A stretch of DNA of 64,000 nucleotides from Bog-159 sp963843255 (GCA_963843255.1 CAWJJQ010000003.1:744001-808000); one strand, 5' to 3'; counted from the first letter of the stretch, positions 1-8,810 are shown. Numbers and translations: made by a program. Notes: generated from the letters alone by a model not told the origin.

Positions 1-37
1 TCCACACCCCCGGCCCGGTTTGCATGGAGGTGCAAAA

Positions 38-451
38 TTGGAAACAATACCCATTCCGTTACTTCGCGTCCGCGATTGGAACGACCATTACGAAAACAAC
101 CGCACACGTGCCCTCAAGACTCTAGCTTTCGTACTATTACCAAATAAACAAGACGGAGACGGCTACTCAGAGCTAGTCGATCATCCTCATGCGGCTGCGC
201 AGCTTGGATGTTGGCTCGCAATCGTTGAGACGGCGTCGAAGTGCAGCCCGCGGGGCACGCTTGTGCGCGACAATGGAACTCCGCACACGGCCGACTCGCT
301 AGCGCGCATGACTCGATTAGCCGCGAGTGACTTTGCCACAGCGATCCCTCGCTTACTCAAAATCGGCTGGCTTGAGTTGGCGGACGGCACTGCCCTGCCG
401 GAATCCGGCATGATGCTGCCGGGAATCTGGCATGATGCTGCGCGAAAGTGA
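38..451 (+). CDS. Phage replication protein, N-terminal HTH part
   Basis: About 137 residues. The middle resembles the winged-helix domain of phage replisome organisers: a WLAIVE helix, a loop with Asn-Gly-Thr, then a helix ending in LLKIGWLE. The TTG at 38 is preferred because GGAGGT lies 6 bases upstream; a second TTG at 20 has no such site. The end overlaps the next gene by 20 bases. The two together look like one bipartite replication initiator in which this half would bind DNA. The role is inferred from domain style and phage context; the family is not certain. Confidence 0.6.
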   Translation: METIPIPLLRVRDWNDHYENNRTRALKTLAFVLLPNKQDGDGYSELVDHPHAAAQLGCWLAIVETASKCSPRGTLVRDNGTPHTADSLARMTRLAASDFATAIPRLLKIGWLELADGTALPESGMMLPGIWHDAARK

Positions 452-860
452 CAACGAACAGAACAGAAGTGAAGTGAATGTAACGGAACTGAGAAACACT
501 TGTGCAACTGACGTTGCACCGGGTTGCACTTCCGATGCACTCCCAGAAAAAAAAGCAAAAGCAGCCAGGGAGATCTTGACCGCTGAACAGACGACTTGGT
601 TTGATCTGTGGTGGGATGCCTACTGGTTGCACCGCGCCCGGAAACCGGCGATGGTGGCGTTTAGTAGGCACGTCCAGACTGCCGAGCGTTTCGATGCGGT
701 GATGGCCGCTACGCGAGCGCAGACGCCAGAGATGCTCGCCCGCGAGCCGAGCAAGCGGCCACACGGCGCAAGTTGGTTAAACGCGGAGCGATGGACCGAT
801 GACACAGCGGAAGTGCAGGCCACCGGCCTATCGTCCACGCTAGATAGGATTTTTCGTTAG
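432..860 (+). CDS. Phage replication protein, C-terminal part
   Basis: 142 residues. The first 45 residues are polar linker. The rest has the pattern W-x-x-Y-P-like (FDLWWDAYWLHRARKPA), then AFSRHV and a terminal GASWLNAERW motif. This is typical of the C-terminal region of phage replication proteins that pair with a winged-helix N-terminal half. It overlaps the preceding gene in another frame, so it may be a separate subunit or the second half of a once-fused protein. Confidence is moderate for phage replication and low for the exact family. Confidence 0.55.
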   Translation: MMLRESDNEQNRSEVNVTELRNTCATDVAPGCTSDALPEKKAKAAREILTAEQTTWFDLWWDAYWLHRARKPAMVAFSRHVQTAERFDAVMAATRAQTPEMLAREPSKRPHGASWLNAERWTDDTAEVQATGLSSTLDRIFR

Positions 861-870
861 GAGGTAAGCA

Positions 871-1173
871 ATGGTATCGGTAGATATGCTGAAGCAGTGC
901 GTCGGCAGGCTTTCTCTGCTCAGACGATTTCCCTCTAATGACTATGCATTAGCCGAGATTGGCAAGATGCTCAACGACTTATGCCCAGACGACGCGGCGG
1001 CGGTGGCGCTAGTGGATCACGTTTTGCGCCAGTGGAACGATTGGGAAGGTCCAGCGGCTTTCCGCCATGCAAGTAAGCAGCTACATCCAATCGACACGAT
1101 GGACCCGGCGACAAAGCGGGCAATAGAGGAGCGTCAACGTGCAATAGCGCGCGGCGAGGCGCCAGAGTTATGA
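871..1173 (+). CDS. Phage protein of unknown function
   Basis: 100 residues, mainly helical, with no recognised domain. The ATG is preceded by a strong AGGAGGT site 5 bases upstream. The sequence between 40 and 75 has a helical repeat of Asp, Ala and Val followed by WNDWEGPAAF. Its position directly after the replication genes suggests a replication accessory protein, but nothing in the sequence proves that. The stop codon overlaps the next start (ATGA). Confidence 0.5.
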   Translation: MVSVDMLKQCVGRLSLLRRFPSNDYALAEIGKMLNDLCPDDAAAVALVDHVLRQWNDWEGPAAFRHASKQLHPIDTMDPATKRAIEERQRAIARGEAPEL

Positions 1174-1397
1174 TGATCGCGCTATGCCTCATGCTTGCCG
1201 TAGCGATATCGATCGAGTTATTCGGTTGGTTCCAGCGGCGCAAGCCTCGCAAGCCACCCACGCCCCCAGAGCCGCGGCACTCACGAGACGATCAGTACGG
1301 CGGCTGGCGGGCTTTCGATCAGGAGACAGGCAGCCTCGGGCCACCGCGGATCAAGCCGGCTCCGTGGATCAGACGACGCTCCGGTTGGCTGCGCTGA
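1170..1397 (+). CDS. Small phage membrane protein
   Basis: 75 residues. One N-terminal hydrophobic helix (residues 1-20) is followed by a short Arg/Lys/Pro-rich cytoplasmic tail, as in many small phage inner-membrane proteins. It is translationally coupled to the gene before it by a 4-base overlap. Function unknown. Confidence 0.45.
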   Translation: MMIALCLMLAVAISIELFGWFQRRKPRKPPTPPEPRHSRDDQYGGWRAFDQETGSLGPPRIKPAPWIRRRSGWLR

Positions 1398-1572
1398 CTT
1401 ACCGCGATAGCGTGTTAGTCGCGCTAGGTTGGCTTACAGCGCGTTGTTAGGCTCCAGGTGGCTGTTACCCACGGGCGAGAGCACGGCGATTGACTGGCGG
1501 GCATCCTGGGGCCGTTTCCAAGGTACTGCCTGGCGGATTTTTTTCGCGGGTAGACGGATGCCGTAATTCGGC

Positions 1573-1679
1573 TAGTTTCAGCCCTCGGAATGGGGTTTCC
1601 GTTAGTTTCCGCTTAGTTTCCATCTAGGTTTCGGGTTATAAGCTAAGTCATAGCATGTCACTGTCTTAGTTTAGTTTCC
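1573..1679 (+). repeat. TTAGTTTCC direct repeats in phage intergenic gap
   Basis: The gap 1398-1712 holds no convincing gene. It contains exact copies of TTAGTTTCC at 1602-1610, 1613-1621 and 1671-1679, with degenerate copies at about 1573, 1594 and 1666. The local AT content is higher than around it. The repeats precede the terminase-like gene. They could be an operator, an iteron-type origin or a packaging site; the sequence does not decide between these. Confidence 0.55.
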
Positions 1680-1712
1680 ATTCTGCGTTTCATTTTGGTC
1701 AGGAGGTGGGTT

Positions 1713-2192
1713 ATGGCGAGAGTTAGTGCTGTTGAGTGGGCACGGATGCGTAGGTTTTCCCCACAGTACGCGCGGCGTCGGCTGAAAGAGATTGGCGCAC
1801 AGCGTGGGCCAGATCATAAGTACGATTACGCTGCCATCGAGGCGTTGCACGCGGGCGAGAATCCACCGGCCGCGCCAGTAGCGAACGTGACAAGCACGGG
1901 CGAGCCGCACGAAAGCAAGGCGAGTGTCGAGCGGCGCCTGATCGCCGCAAAAGCGGAACGCGCCGAGACGGAAAATCGCGTACGTGCTGGCGAGCTAGTC
2001 TCTGCGGTTGAGGTCACGTCCGAATTCGGCAAGATGATTACCGCGGTGCGGCAGCGATTGCTCAGCATCGGCCACAAGTTAGCGCCCGCGCTTGCGGTGG
2101 AAGAAGACGCGCTCGCCTGTCAGGCGCTCATTGACGACGAGGTATATCAAGCCTTGGCCGAATTTGCGGGGTTCAAATCGGAGGGCCAATGA
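1713..2192 (+). CDS. Terminase small subunit-like (Nu1-type) protein
   Basis: 159 residues. The N-terminus has a helix-turn-helix-like stretch (FSPQYARRRLKEIG) followed by a charged linker. The C-terminal half has the pattern EVTSEFGKMI...VRQRLLSIGHKLAPAL, which is typical of Nu1-like DNA packaging proteins. ATG at 1713 follows AGGAGGTGGGTT, a good ribosome site. The role would be to recognise phage DNA ends and recruit the large terminase, but no large terminase is present in this window. Confidence 0.6.
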   Translation: MARVSAVEWARMRRFSPQYARRRLKEIGAQRGPDHKYDYAAIEALHAGENPPAAPVANVTSTGEPHESKASVERRLIAAKAERAETENRVRAGELVSAVEVTSEFGKMITAVRQRLLSIGHKLAPALAVEEDALACQALIDDEVYQALAEFAGFKSEGQ

Positions 2193-2377
2193 CCGGCGAA
2201 ATTATTGGCGGCGGAAAATTCGAGGGCGTCCCGGTCGGGGCGATTGATACGCCAGATCTGCGATTTTTGCAGATACGCGGGCAACTGCGGCCCTGGGAGC
2301 GCGGGGCGGTGATTACCGAGTTAGCCGCGCGGCGTCGCAATCACGCGAGAAAGCACGCACCGGCACGCGCCAGGTAG
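2189..2377 (+). CDS. Small phage protein
   Basis: 62 residues, overlapping the previous stop by 4 bases (ATGA). It has an N-terminal beta-like part and a very basic C-terminus rich in Arg and His. In intact phages this slot after the small terminase holds the large terminase gene, so this could be a replacement or a remnant left by deletion. No family recognised. Confidence 0.4.
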   Translation: MTGEIIGGGKFEGVPVGAIDTPDLRFLQIRGQLRPWERGAVITELAARRRNHARKHAPARAR

Positions 2378-2438
2378 ACGTGGATCAATTGGCGGATTTG
2401 TTCGGGCGGTTGTAACTTCACAAAGAGGAGAAGGCAAA

Positions 2439-3230
2439 ATGTTTGGTCAAAGCACCACGGAAATTGAGAGCAAAATTCGAGAATTGTATAGCAAAGAGAG
2501 CGAGCTAAGCCAGCGACAGCAAGCCGTACTGGCTTCGACGGTGGCCGGCGACGCGGACGCCGAGCGCTATATGACCGACCCCGAGGCGGCCGTCGCGGCA
2601 CTCACAAGCGCGTCGCTCCGAGCGCGTGCCGAATCCGATCTGATCGAGGCGTCCGTTTCGAGTATCCGCCGCAAGCGCGGCGATTTAATATCCAAGGTCA
2701 TTGGGAAGCGCGTCGCCGACGCCGAAACCGCACGCGATGTAAAGCAGGACGAGCTCGCCGCGGCCAAGGAGGAGACAGCACGCTTACACGCCGAGTACAC
2801 CGCCGCGGCGCAGGCCGAAATGCGCCTCACCGGGGAGTTAGAGGCAGCCGTTTACGCGATCCAACAGGCGCTTTTGGCAGTGCGACTGCGGCGGGCGCAA
2901 AATTGGATAGTCATTCTATACTCGTTTCGGATTGCGACTGGCGCTCCGGGTTTGTCGAGGGCGCATCGGTTGACGATGTTTGCGCAAAAATTGAAGCGCT
3001 CACGGCCGTGCGTTTCGTGCCTACTGCTGGGGCCGTCCGGTCATGGGCCGCGAGTCTTGAAGCAGTCGTGCGCGGTGTGCGCAACGGGCTTCTGGCCCCA
3101 CATAATGAGATACCCGATGCGCCACGAGACGCGGAGCATGTTGCAGTCAGGCAGCCCATCCCGCTGCAATTGCGGCGCGTCTACCGTGTCGTGTACGCGG
3201 GCGGCGTTATCGACACAGAAAAGAGCATGA
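2439..3230 (+). CDS. Coiled-coil phage protein with probable frameshift
   Basis: ATG follows AAAGAGGAGAAGGC. Residues 1-145 are a long charged coiled coil with many Glu/Ala/Lys heptads, as in scaffold-like or tail-chaperone-like phage proteins. After about base 2880 the composition turns to Cys/Ser/Arg-rich and no longer looks coding, while the -1 frame (next entry) becomes well structured. The real product therefore either stops being meaningful near 2880 or continues in the other frame by a natural or mutational -1 shift. Product unknown. Confidence 0.5.
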   Translation: MFGQSTTEIESKIRELYSKESELSQRQQAVLASTVAGDADAERYMTDPEAAVAALTSASLRARAESDLIEASVSSIRRKRGDLISKVIGKRVADAETARDVKQDELAAAKEETARLHAEYTAAAQAEMRLTGELEAAVYAIQQALLAVRLRRAQNWIVILYSFRIATGAPGLSRAHRLTMFAQKLKRSRPCVSCLLLGPSGHGPRVLKQSCAVCATGFWPHIMRYPMRHETRSMLQSGSPSRCNCGASTVSCTRAALSTQKRA

Positions 3231-3316
3231 TTTCGTTCCCCGATTCCGCTCAAGGCACCGGCCGTAGCGGCGCAGAGTTTAATCTCGCCGGACTAGTGCG
3301 CGAGGCGAGACTTTAG
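2903..3316 (+). CDS. Phage protein, possible -1 frame extension of preceding gene
   Basis: 137 codons from a TTG with no good ribosome site. The frame is open and protein-like upstream to about 2867, and the preceding gene loses coding character at just that point, so this is probably its C-terminal part. The middle contains helices (VDDVCAKIEAL) and the end a beta-rich segment (RRVYRVVYAGGVIDTEKSMISF). No family recognised. The stop overlaps the next start (TAGTG). Confidence 0.45.
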   Translation: MDSHSILVSDCDWRSGFVEGASVDDVCAKIEALTAVRFVPTAGAVRSWAASLEAVVRGVRNGLLAPHNEIPDAPRDAEHVAVRQPIPLQLRRVYRVVYAGGVIDTEKSMISFPDSAQGTGRSGAEFNLAGLVREARL

Positions 3317-3825
3317 TGTCTACCGGCGCGGAGATTGTTGACGCGATTGTAGTCTCCGCGTGCGGGCCGCTCGCACAGTACCGATGTTTCCAGGGGTTGA
3401 CTCCAGGGTGGCGAGCAGTCCGCACGGCGCGTGAGGAGGTCGCCTACCACGAGTGCGGCCACGTGGTAGCCCGGTGGGCGCTCGGATTGCCACTCCATCA
3501 GCACGTGTGTATTGAGCGCACCGAATTTCCAGACGCTGGCGTCGCCATTTTAGGCTATGCCTCGACCGCGGGCAGACTCTCACCCGTAGAGGTCGCCGAG
3601 TTACCGGCCCATTGTGACAGTCTCCAGATTATTCGGTACATCAGATGGCTATCTGACGACCGACAGGACCGCTTAGACACTTTTCGTCGGTTGCGCAGCC
3701 TATCAGAGAAACTTATCGAGGCGCACTGGAGCACCGTCGTGCACGTGGCGATCGCATTACTTCGGCACGGCGAGCTTGACGGCGAGCAGATAGCGGCGCT
3801 CTTACCGCCTCGGCAGTTAGCTTAG
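3316..3825 (+). CDS. M41-like metalloprotease domain protein
   Basis: 169 residues, GTG start overlapping the previous stop. Residues about 40-55 read YHECGHVVARWALG, an HExxH zinc-binding signature with the flanking pattern seen in FtsH-type M41 peptidase domains (HEAGHA). There is no AAA domain and no membrane segment. A third zinc ligand cannot be fixed by eye, though Asp and Glu residues follow. A free-standing M41-like domain in a phage is unusual; it could cleave a host or virion protein. Function inferred from the motif only. Confidence 0.55.
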   Translation: MSTGAEIVDAIVVSACGPLAQYRCFQGLTPGWRAVRTAREEVAYHECGHVVARWALGLPLHQHVCIERTEFPDAGVAILGYASTAGRLSPVEVAELPAHCDSLQIIRYIRWLSDDRQDRLDTFRRLRSLSEKLIEAHWSTVVHVAIALLRHGELDGEQIAALLPPRQLA

Positions 3826-4026
3826 GTTTTTGCGATTTCTGGGGCGTGTCGCCTTCCGCGTCCCAGCGCTGCGGGCCGCTGCGTCCCCTCCTACGCACGG
3901 CCCGCGCGGGCGGCAAAAATAAATTCGAGTTTGGGACTGCACACTCCGTTCCCCCAGTCCGCCGCGCAACTGACTGACGTACCCTCCGCGTCAGCCGGTT
4001 GCGCATTTTTTTCCAAAGGACCCTCC

Positions 4027-6894
4027 ATGTCAAAAGCCACAACTTCTATCTCAATCGAGCTACTCGACGGCGCTGTAGTGAGTGCCACCACGCGTGTAAA
4101 CAATGCCTTGCAGTCAATCGAGGATAAAGCAAAGCACGTCGGCGAAAACACCAGTTTTGACCACTTCGCCGAAAACATCAAGCACGGCATCGAAGATCCA
4201 CTCCACGCGGCAGGCTCAGCGGTCGAGGGCCTACTTAAGTCACTCGGTCCATCGGGCGCCGCAGTTGCTGGCGCGGCCGGCATATTCACCGCGATTGGCG
4301 CGGCTGGCTACGAGGCGATGGAGAAGTTTGCCGGTCTGGGCCGTGAGACGGAAAACTTATCGCTCCGCATGGGCCTATCCACGCGCGAGGTGGGCCAGTT
4401 CACATTTGCCGCGAAGGCCGCAGGCGGCGATGTAAGCACGCTCGAAAAACTCATGCGCGGCCTGACAATGGCCGTCGAGGGCACGGACGCGAAATCGCAA
4501 GCGGCGCGGAGCACGTTGAAGGGTTTCGGCGTGGATATCGGCGCACTGAAGGATGGTACTGCGTCCACGTCAGATGTGCTGATGACGATCAGTCAGCACC
4601 TCGCCGACATGCCAAACGTTTTCGAGCGCAACAAGGTGGCGCTCGATCTATTCAAGCGCGGCGGCATTGACGCAATCCCGGTCTTGATGGAGTTGAACGC
4701 GAACGTTCAACGCGCCAAGGAACTCGGCGTCGGACTCAGCGACGAAGAGGTAAATAAGTTCAAACTGTACCACCAGCAATTAACCGAAATCGGCGCGGAG
4801 TGGGATATCCTCAAGCGCAAGATGATGGAGCCGATCGCGGGTGTACTCAGCGTCATCATCCAGGGCGTGATGGGCGACTCGCTGTTGAATGACCCAGAGA
4901 TGCGCGCGGCCGGTAGCGCCAACTGGCACATCGGGCCAGACGGGCGACTTGTTCGCAATGGCACCAGCAATTTCGGCGGCGTGTATTACCCGAACGTCAC
5001 GGGCAAGGATGCGCCAAAACACCTAACGCTATTCCCGCAGGGCACAAACGATTTCGGGTTTTCATCTCCGTTTGGCAACCAACTCGGCGGGCTGGTCGGT
5101 TATCAGAATGCCGGTATTGACCTGTCCGGCCTTGCGCCCGGTCAACTCGCTCGTGACCGCGCTACTTACGACGCCACGCTATCAGGCGCCGAAGGGCACC
5201 TCCGTGCGGCCACTGAAGCAGCGAGCAGGGCATGGGATGCCTACAACGGCGCAGACAAGCCGACGAAAGATCTGCGTGACGCATGGGAAGCGGCGGCGGC
5301 AAGCGTAGCTAAATATACCGCACAGGTAGAAGCGCTGAGAAAACCAAACGCGGGCGCGATAGTTGGCAACCCCGAATTCCCCGGCGTGCGACGCGGTCAG
5401 ATTCCAAGCCTATATGGTCCGCAGTGGGCGGGAATGGGACTGTCTGATTCTATTGTTGCGGACACCTCCGGGTGGGCCGCGCAAGATGCCCTTATCTCGG
5501 GGCAGTACAAGGCCCGCATGGAAGGCCAGTACCAAGCGGATCAGGCGCAGCAGGCGGCAGATCGCGACGCGCAAGACCGCCGGCAAAAACTGGCAGAAGA
5601 CGAGCAAGATAAGTACGACGACCTGATGGCGAAACAGGCCGACAGTTTCGCCCATCTGTTTGTAGAGTTCACGGATTCGGCGCGTACAGGCGGCCATCGC
5701 GGTATCGGCGGGTTTTTCCGTGGGCAGGCAAACAGCCTGGAAAATTCCGTTATCGGCAACGCGGCAAAGTGGGGATTTTCCCAATTCATAGGCAACGAGG
5801 GCGGCCCGTTAGATTCACTGTCAGGCTCGCTGAGCGCGTCGCCAATCCTTAAGAATTTACTCGGCGGCACGGGTCTGATTAGGCCGGACAAACCGATAGA
5901 CCCTAGCACGCTGAGACTCCAGACAGCCGGCGATACGCTGGTTATAGCTGGTCGGGATTTAAGCGCGGCGGCGCAAGCGCTCGCTACGGGCCGCGCCGCG
6001 GCCGTACCGAGCAGTGCGGCTTTGGGAACGATAAACGGCTCGGGCGGCTGGTCAAGTCCGTACGGCACGTTTACCAATCTGGGGCCGCTGTCATCGTTTG
6101 GTAACTCGGGCGTTGATGTCATCCCCGGTGGCGATATGCCGGTTACTAGCGGCGGTTGGTCATCCTACGCGAGCGGCGGCGGTACGTCAGACATGGCGGC
6201 GCGGGCGCGGAGTGGCGGATCTTCCGGCCCATCGGCATTTACCGGGATGCTCGGCAAATTCTCATCGAGCCTCAAGGGCGCCAATGGCTTCATGGGCGAT
6301 TTCGGCTCGGGTATGTCTGATCCAGTCGGTATGCTGTTTGGCTCGACCGGGGCAGATGGAAGCTATACCGGCAGCCTCACGCTGGCGCAAGGTATCGGCG
6401 CGGGCGTCGGATTAGCGGCGGCGGGCTTCGCGGCGTACAACGGCATCAACCAGATCACGAAGGGCGGCGCGCATAACGCACTGGGCGGCATTGCGCAGCT
6501 TGCGGGCGCGGCTAGCATAATTCCGGGCGCGGCTGTGTTCACGGCTCCGATAGCGCTCGCGGCCGGCTTGGGCTCGATGATCTTCGGCGATCCGCGGCAG
6601 CAGCGGCAGAGCCAGATCAACCAGTGGATGCAGGATCACCGCTACCAAGGTCCGGACCCGGTGGCCTACTCGCGCAACATGGCGGGCCAGGATATCAGCA
6701 CAAACCTATTCGGCAATCAGCAGACCGTGGGCGGCCCAACGACGGTCAATATTCAGGCAATGGACTCCAAATCGTTCAATGATTTCCTGCAAACTCCCGG
6801 CGCGAATCAGGCGCTCGATAAGGGCATGAATACTGCGATACAGGGCGGTGGCGTGACCCTGCCGACCATCAGCCGCCAGTTGGGGCTGAGCTAA
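4027..6894 (+). CDS. Phage tail tape measure protein
   Basis: 955 residues, the longest gene of the element. ATG 4027 follows AAAGGA and gives a natural N-terminus (MSKATTSISIELLDG); the 3826-4026 gap holds nothing else clear. Residues 60-300 have the helical pattern of tape measure proteins, including a Gly/Ala-rich membrane-like stretch near 80-100. Residues 490-560 are a Gln/Asp/Lys coiled coil. The region 640-780 is Gly/Ser-rich, and two hydrophobic segments lie near 800-880. Such proteins set tail length in siphoviruses and myoviruses and help DNA injection. Good match by layout. Confidence 0.8.
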   Translation: MSKATTSISIELLDGAVVSATTRVNNALQSIEDKAKHVGENTSFDHFAENIKHGIEDPLHAAGSAVEGLLKSLGPSGAAVAGAAGIFTAIGAAGYEAMEKFAGLGRETENLSLRMGLSTREVGQFTFAAKAAGGDVSTLEKLMRGLTMAVEGTDAKSQAARSTLKGFGVDIGALKDGTASTSDVLMTISQHLADMPNVFERNKVALDLFKRGGIDAIPVLMELNANVQRAKELGVGLSDEEVNKFKLYHQQLTEIGAEWDILKRKMMEPIAGVLSVIIQGVMGDSLLNDPEMRAAGSANWHIGPDGRLVRNGTSNFGGVYYPNVTGKDAPKHLTLFPQGTNDFGFSSPFGNQLGGLVGYQNAGIDLSGLAPGQLARDRATYDATLSGAEGHLRAATEAASRAWDAYNGADKPTKDLRDAWEAAAASVAKYTAQVEALRKPNAGAIVGNPEFPGVRRGQIPSLYGPQWAGMGLSDSIVADTSGWAAQDALISGQYKARMEGQYQADQAQQAADRDAQDRRQKLAEDEQDKYDDLMAKQADSFAHLFVEFTDSARTGGHRGIGGFFRGQANSLENSVIGNAAKWGFSQFIGNEGGPLDSLSGSLSASPILKNLLGGTGLIRPDKPIDPSTLRLQTAGDTLVIAGRDLSAAAQALATGRAAAVPSSAALGTINGSGGWSSPYGTFTNLGPLSSFGNSGVDVIPGGDMPVTSGGWSSYASGGGTSDMAARARSGGSSGPSAFTGMLGKFSSSLKGANGFMGDFGSGMSDPVGMLFGSTGADGSYTGSLTLAQGIGAGVGLAAAGFAAYNGINQITKGGAHNALGGIAQLAGAASIIPGAAVFTAPIALAAGLGSMIFGDPRQQRQSQINQWMQDHRYQGPDPVAYSRNMAGQDISTNLFGNQQTVGGPTTVNIQAMDSKSFNDFLQTPGANQALDKGMNTAIQGGGVTLPTISRQLGLS

Positions 6895-7298
6895 TGACGT
6901 ACGATCAGTTCACGGCGGCGGTGGACCCGAGGCAGCTATTCAGCGCACTTGTGACGCTTGTTCGGGCAGTGGACGCCGAGGACAACGCGGCCGGCGTGCA
7001 GATGGCTTGCGAGTTGGGCCTAATTGGAGCGGGCATACCGCCGCGTGATCTATCACCACTCACAGCGGCGGCATACGCGGTAGCTATTCTCCACGTCGGC
7101 ATGGGGCTACCGCTTGCCCTGCCCGCTACCGTCAGAGAGTTTTACAAACTCCACGGCGTTAGCGGTTTTGAGATGACAGACTGCGAACGATGCGGGTATC
7201 ACCTGCCTGCATCGTTCAGCACTTGCCCGCTGTGCGGCGGGCGTTGTGCGCCTGGTGCATTCGCTAGGCGGTGCGCGACTGCCGCACTTAGTAATTAA
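6894..7298 (+). CDS. Phage protein with C-terminal zinc ribbon
   Basis: 134 residues, coupled to the tape measure gene by ATGA overlap. The N-terminal 90 residues are helical. The C-terminus holds a C-x2-C...C-x2-C ribbon (CERCGYHLPASFSTCPLCGG), likely binding zinc. Its place directly after the tape measure suggests a tail or tail-assembly role. No family recognised. Confidence 0.55.
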   Translation: MTYDQFTAAVDPRQLFSALVTLVRAVDAEDNAAGVQMACELGLIGAGIPPRDLSPLTAAAYAVAILHVGMGLPLALPATVREFYKLHGVSGFEMTDCERCGYHLPASFSTCPLCGGRCAPGAFARRCATAALSN

Positions 7299-7373
7299 TT
7301 CCCCCCAATCCCCTCGAAGGTTTCCTCGCATACACGTTCAATTAGACCAAAACGTCAAATCAAAGGAGATAGA

Positions 7374-7616
7374 ATGTCAGCGATTGTTGTCGTCAAGGAA
7401 GGATCTACGGTCATAGTTGGGACCGATTCACGATTCGTGTCGGCCGATAGGACGCGCATCGTCACTGATGCGGCCGAGAAAATTCAGGAGATCGCGAGAG
7501 GAAACATTCATTGCGACTTCTGGCTATTCGCCGGTTTGCGATTTTCAGAACGCGAAGGCCAGCGAGTTGGGCCAATCCACACAAGACATTCGAGCGCTCT
7601 CAGGGATGCTTGCTGA
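7374..7616 (+). CDS. Ntn-hydrolase-like protein, N-terminal part before frameshift
   Basis: Starts MSAIVVVKEGSTVIVG and continues TDSRFVSADRTRI, a pattern close to the N-terminus of proteasome-type Ntn hydrolases (beta strand, Gly, then (A/T)DSR). The ribosome site AAAGGAGATAG is good. The frame ends at 7616, but protein character switches to the +1 frame at about 7540 (after WLFAGL). The intact ancestor was one protein covering this and the next entry. It is either a decayed gene or a sequencing error. Confidence 0.5.
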   Translation: MSAIVVVKEGSTVIVGTDSRFVSADRTRIVTDAAEKIQEIARGNIHCDFWLFAGLRFSEREGQRVGPIHTRHSSALRDAC

Positions 7617-8655
7617 AGCCTCAAAGCCCGTCCTAGAGGAACTGGCGGCCACCCTCGCTACGGGCGTCCACCTACATCCCGACATCGCGTCCGCGGTCTG
7701 CGGCAACGTGGTACTGCACGGCGCGGTCCTGGTGGGGCGCAACGCTCGCGGCGAGCTAGGTTACGTCTATATGGAGTCCCGTGTGCGTGGCGGACGTATC
7801 GACACCCAGATCCACGAGCATTTTGGGGCCTCGCGGGAAATAACCATCACATCCGCGACGGATTCAGATTTCACACGCTTCCTCCAAGACTGGCGCCTAT
7901 TTAGCGATCCCCCGGTCAGCGTAGTGAGTTCAATCCTCGACAGACTGAAGAAGGCGAGCAGCGCGATTGGTGGCCCGACTCAGATACTCCGACTTGATAG
8001 CACTGGCCCGCGTTGGATAAGTCGCTTGCCCGTGTGCAGGGCGCCCGAGCCGGTGAGACCGGCGCGGAACGGCGGTCCGGAGAAGATGGAGTTAGTCGAT
8101 GTAATCAGGCCGGTGGCGTGCCTGGAGGGCATCAGCACAATTGCGGCGGCGGTCACAATGACTTCGCCCACGCTGGTAATTACGGGCAGCGGCTTCACCG
8201 TCAACATCGACTCGACGAACCAGATTAAAAATTCAAACCCGACCACGGGAGACTACACCACCGTGGGGCCGTCTGTGGTTACGGTTGCTGGCGGCAGCGG
8301 CGGCGCGATTCAAAACTTCAGCGCCCAGTTAACACCGCAGATAGTGGAATGCACGTACAACTACACCGGATGCCCCAATCCGGCACAGGCGTTTATCGAA
8401 ATCGCGGCGGGCTCCGCCACGGTATCCGCTACGCAGAGCAGCAGAAGCGCTTCTCTGTCTGCTACAACCTCCGGACCAAGTGTCCAAATGAACGGGGTAC
8501 AGGTTCTCACCGCGCGGCAGACCGGCTGGACAACACCAACCGGAACGCTATTTCGCGGCGCCTGCATCGGCGGCAGTACGACTATTGGCGTGCTGTCCGA
8601 AATTGTCGCCGCGCTCATCACCGATCTTATGACACATGGCATTATCGGCGCGTAA
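7540..8655 (+). CDS. Ntn-hydrolase-like C-terminal part fused to a second domain
   Basis: This frame is open from 7417, but only becomes protein-like near 7540, where it continues the preceding entry after a +1 shift. About 150 residues of mixed alpha/beta follow (helix ALSGMLAEASKPVLEEL, strands GNVVLHGAVLVG). After a Pro/Arg-rich stretch near 8020-8085, an ATG at 8086 could start a separate gene of 189 residues with a hydrophobic N-terminus and Ser/Thr/Gly-rich strands, perhaps a tail or fibre protein. No homologue recognised for the second part. Confidence 0.4.
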   Translation, partial: DFQNAKASELGQSTQDIRALSGMLAEASKPVLEELAATLATGVHLHPDIASAVCGNVVLHGAVLVGRNARGELGYVYMESRVRGGRIDTQIHEHFGASREITITSATDSDFTRFLQDWRLFSDPPVSVVSSILDRLKKASSAIGGPTQILRLDSTGPRWISRLPVCRAPEPVRPARNGGPEKMELVDVIRPVACLEGISTIAAAVTMTSPTLVITGSGFTVNIDSTNQIKNSNPTTGDYTTVGPSVVTVAGGSGGAIQNFSAQLTPQIVECTYNYTGCPNPAQAFIEIAAGSATVSATQSSRSASLSATTSGPSVQMNGVQVLTARQTGWTTPTGTLFRGACIGGSTTIGVLSEIVAALITDLMTHGIIGA

Positions 8656-8693
8656 CCGCGCCAAAGAAGTTTGAGACAGCAGAAGGAGAATAA

Positions 8694-8810
8694 ATGAAAG
8701 CCAGTTATGTATTAAATGAAAAAGAACGTTCCTACCTCAAGCTACCGAACGAAAACCACCCGTCTACGCAGTTACCGCACCCGGAGCCGTCCGATGGTGA
8801 CACGAAATAG
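8694..8810 (+). CDS. Small phage protein, 38 residues
   Basis: ATG at 8694 follows AGAAGGAGAATAA, an excellent ribosome site. The product is short and polar with many Pro, Glu and Asn. It overlaps the next gene by 17 bases in another frame. Function unknown; support rests on the ribosome site and spacing. Confidence 0.4.
   Translation: MKASYVLNEKERSYLKLPNENHPSTQLPHPEPSDGDTK

Noticed and set aside
187..764. Minus-strand frames opposite the phage replication genes
   Set aside because: Cys/His/Arg-rich composition, no start sites, and the plus strand has better protein pattern.
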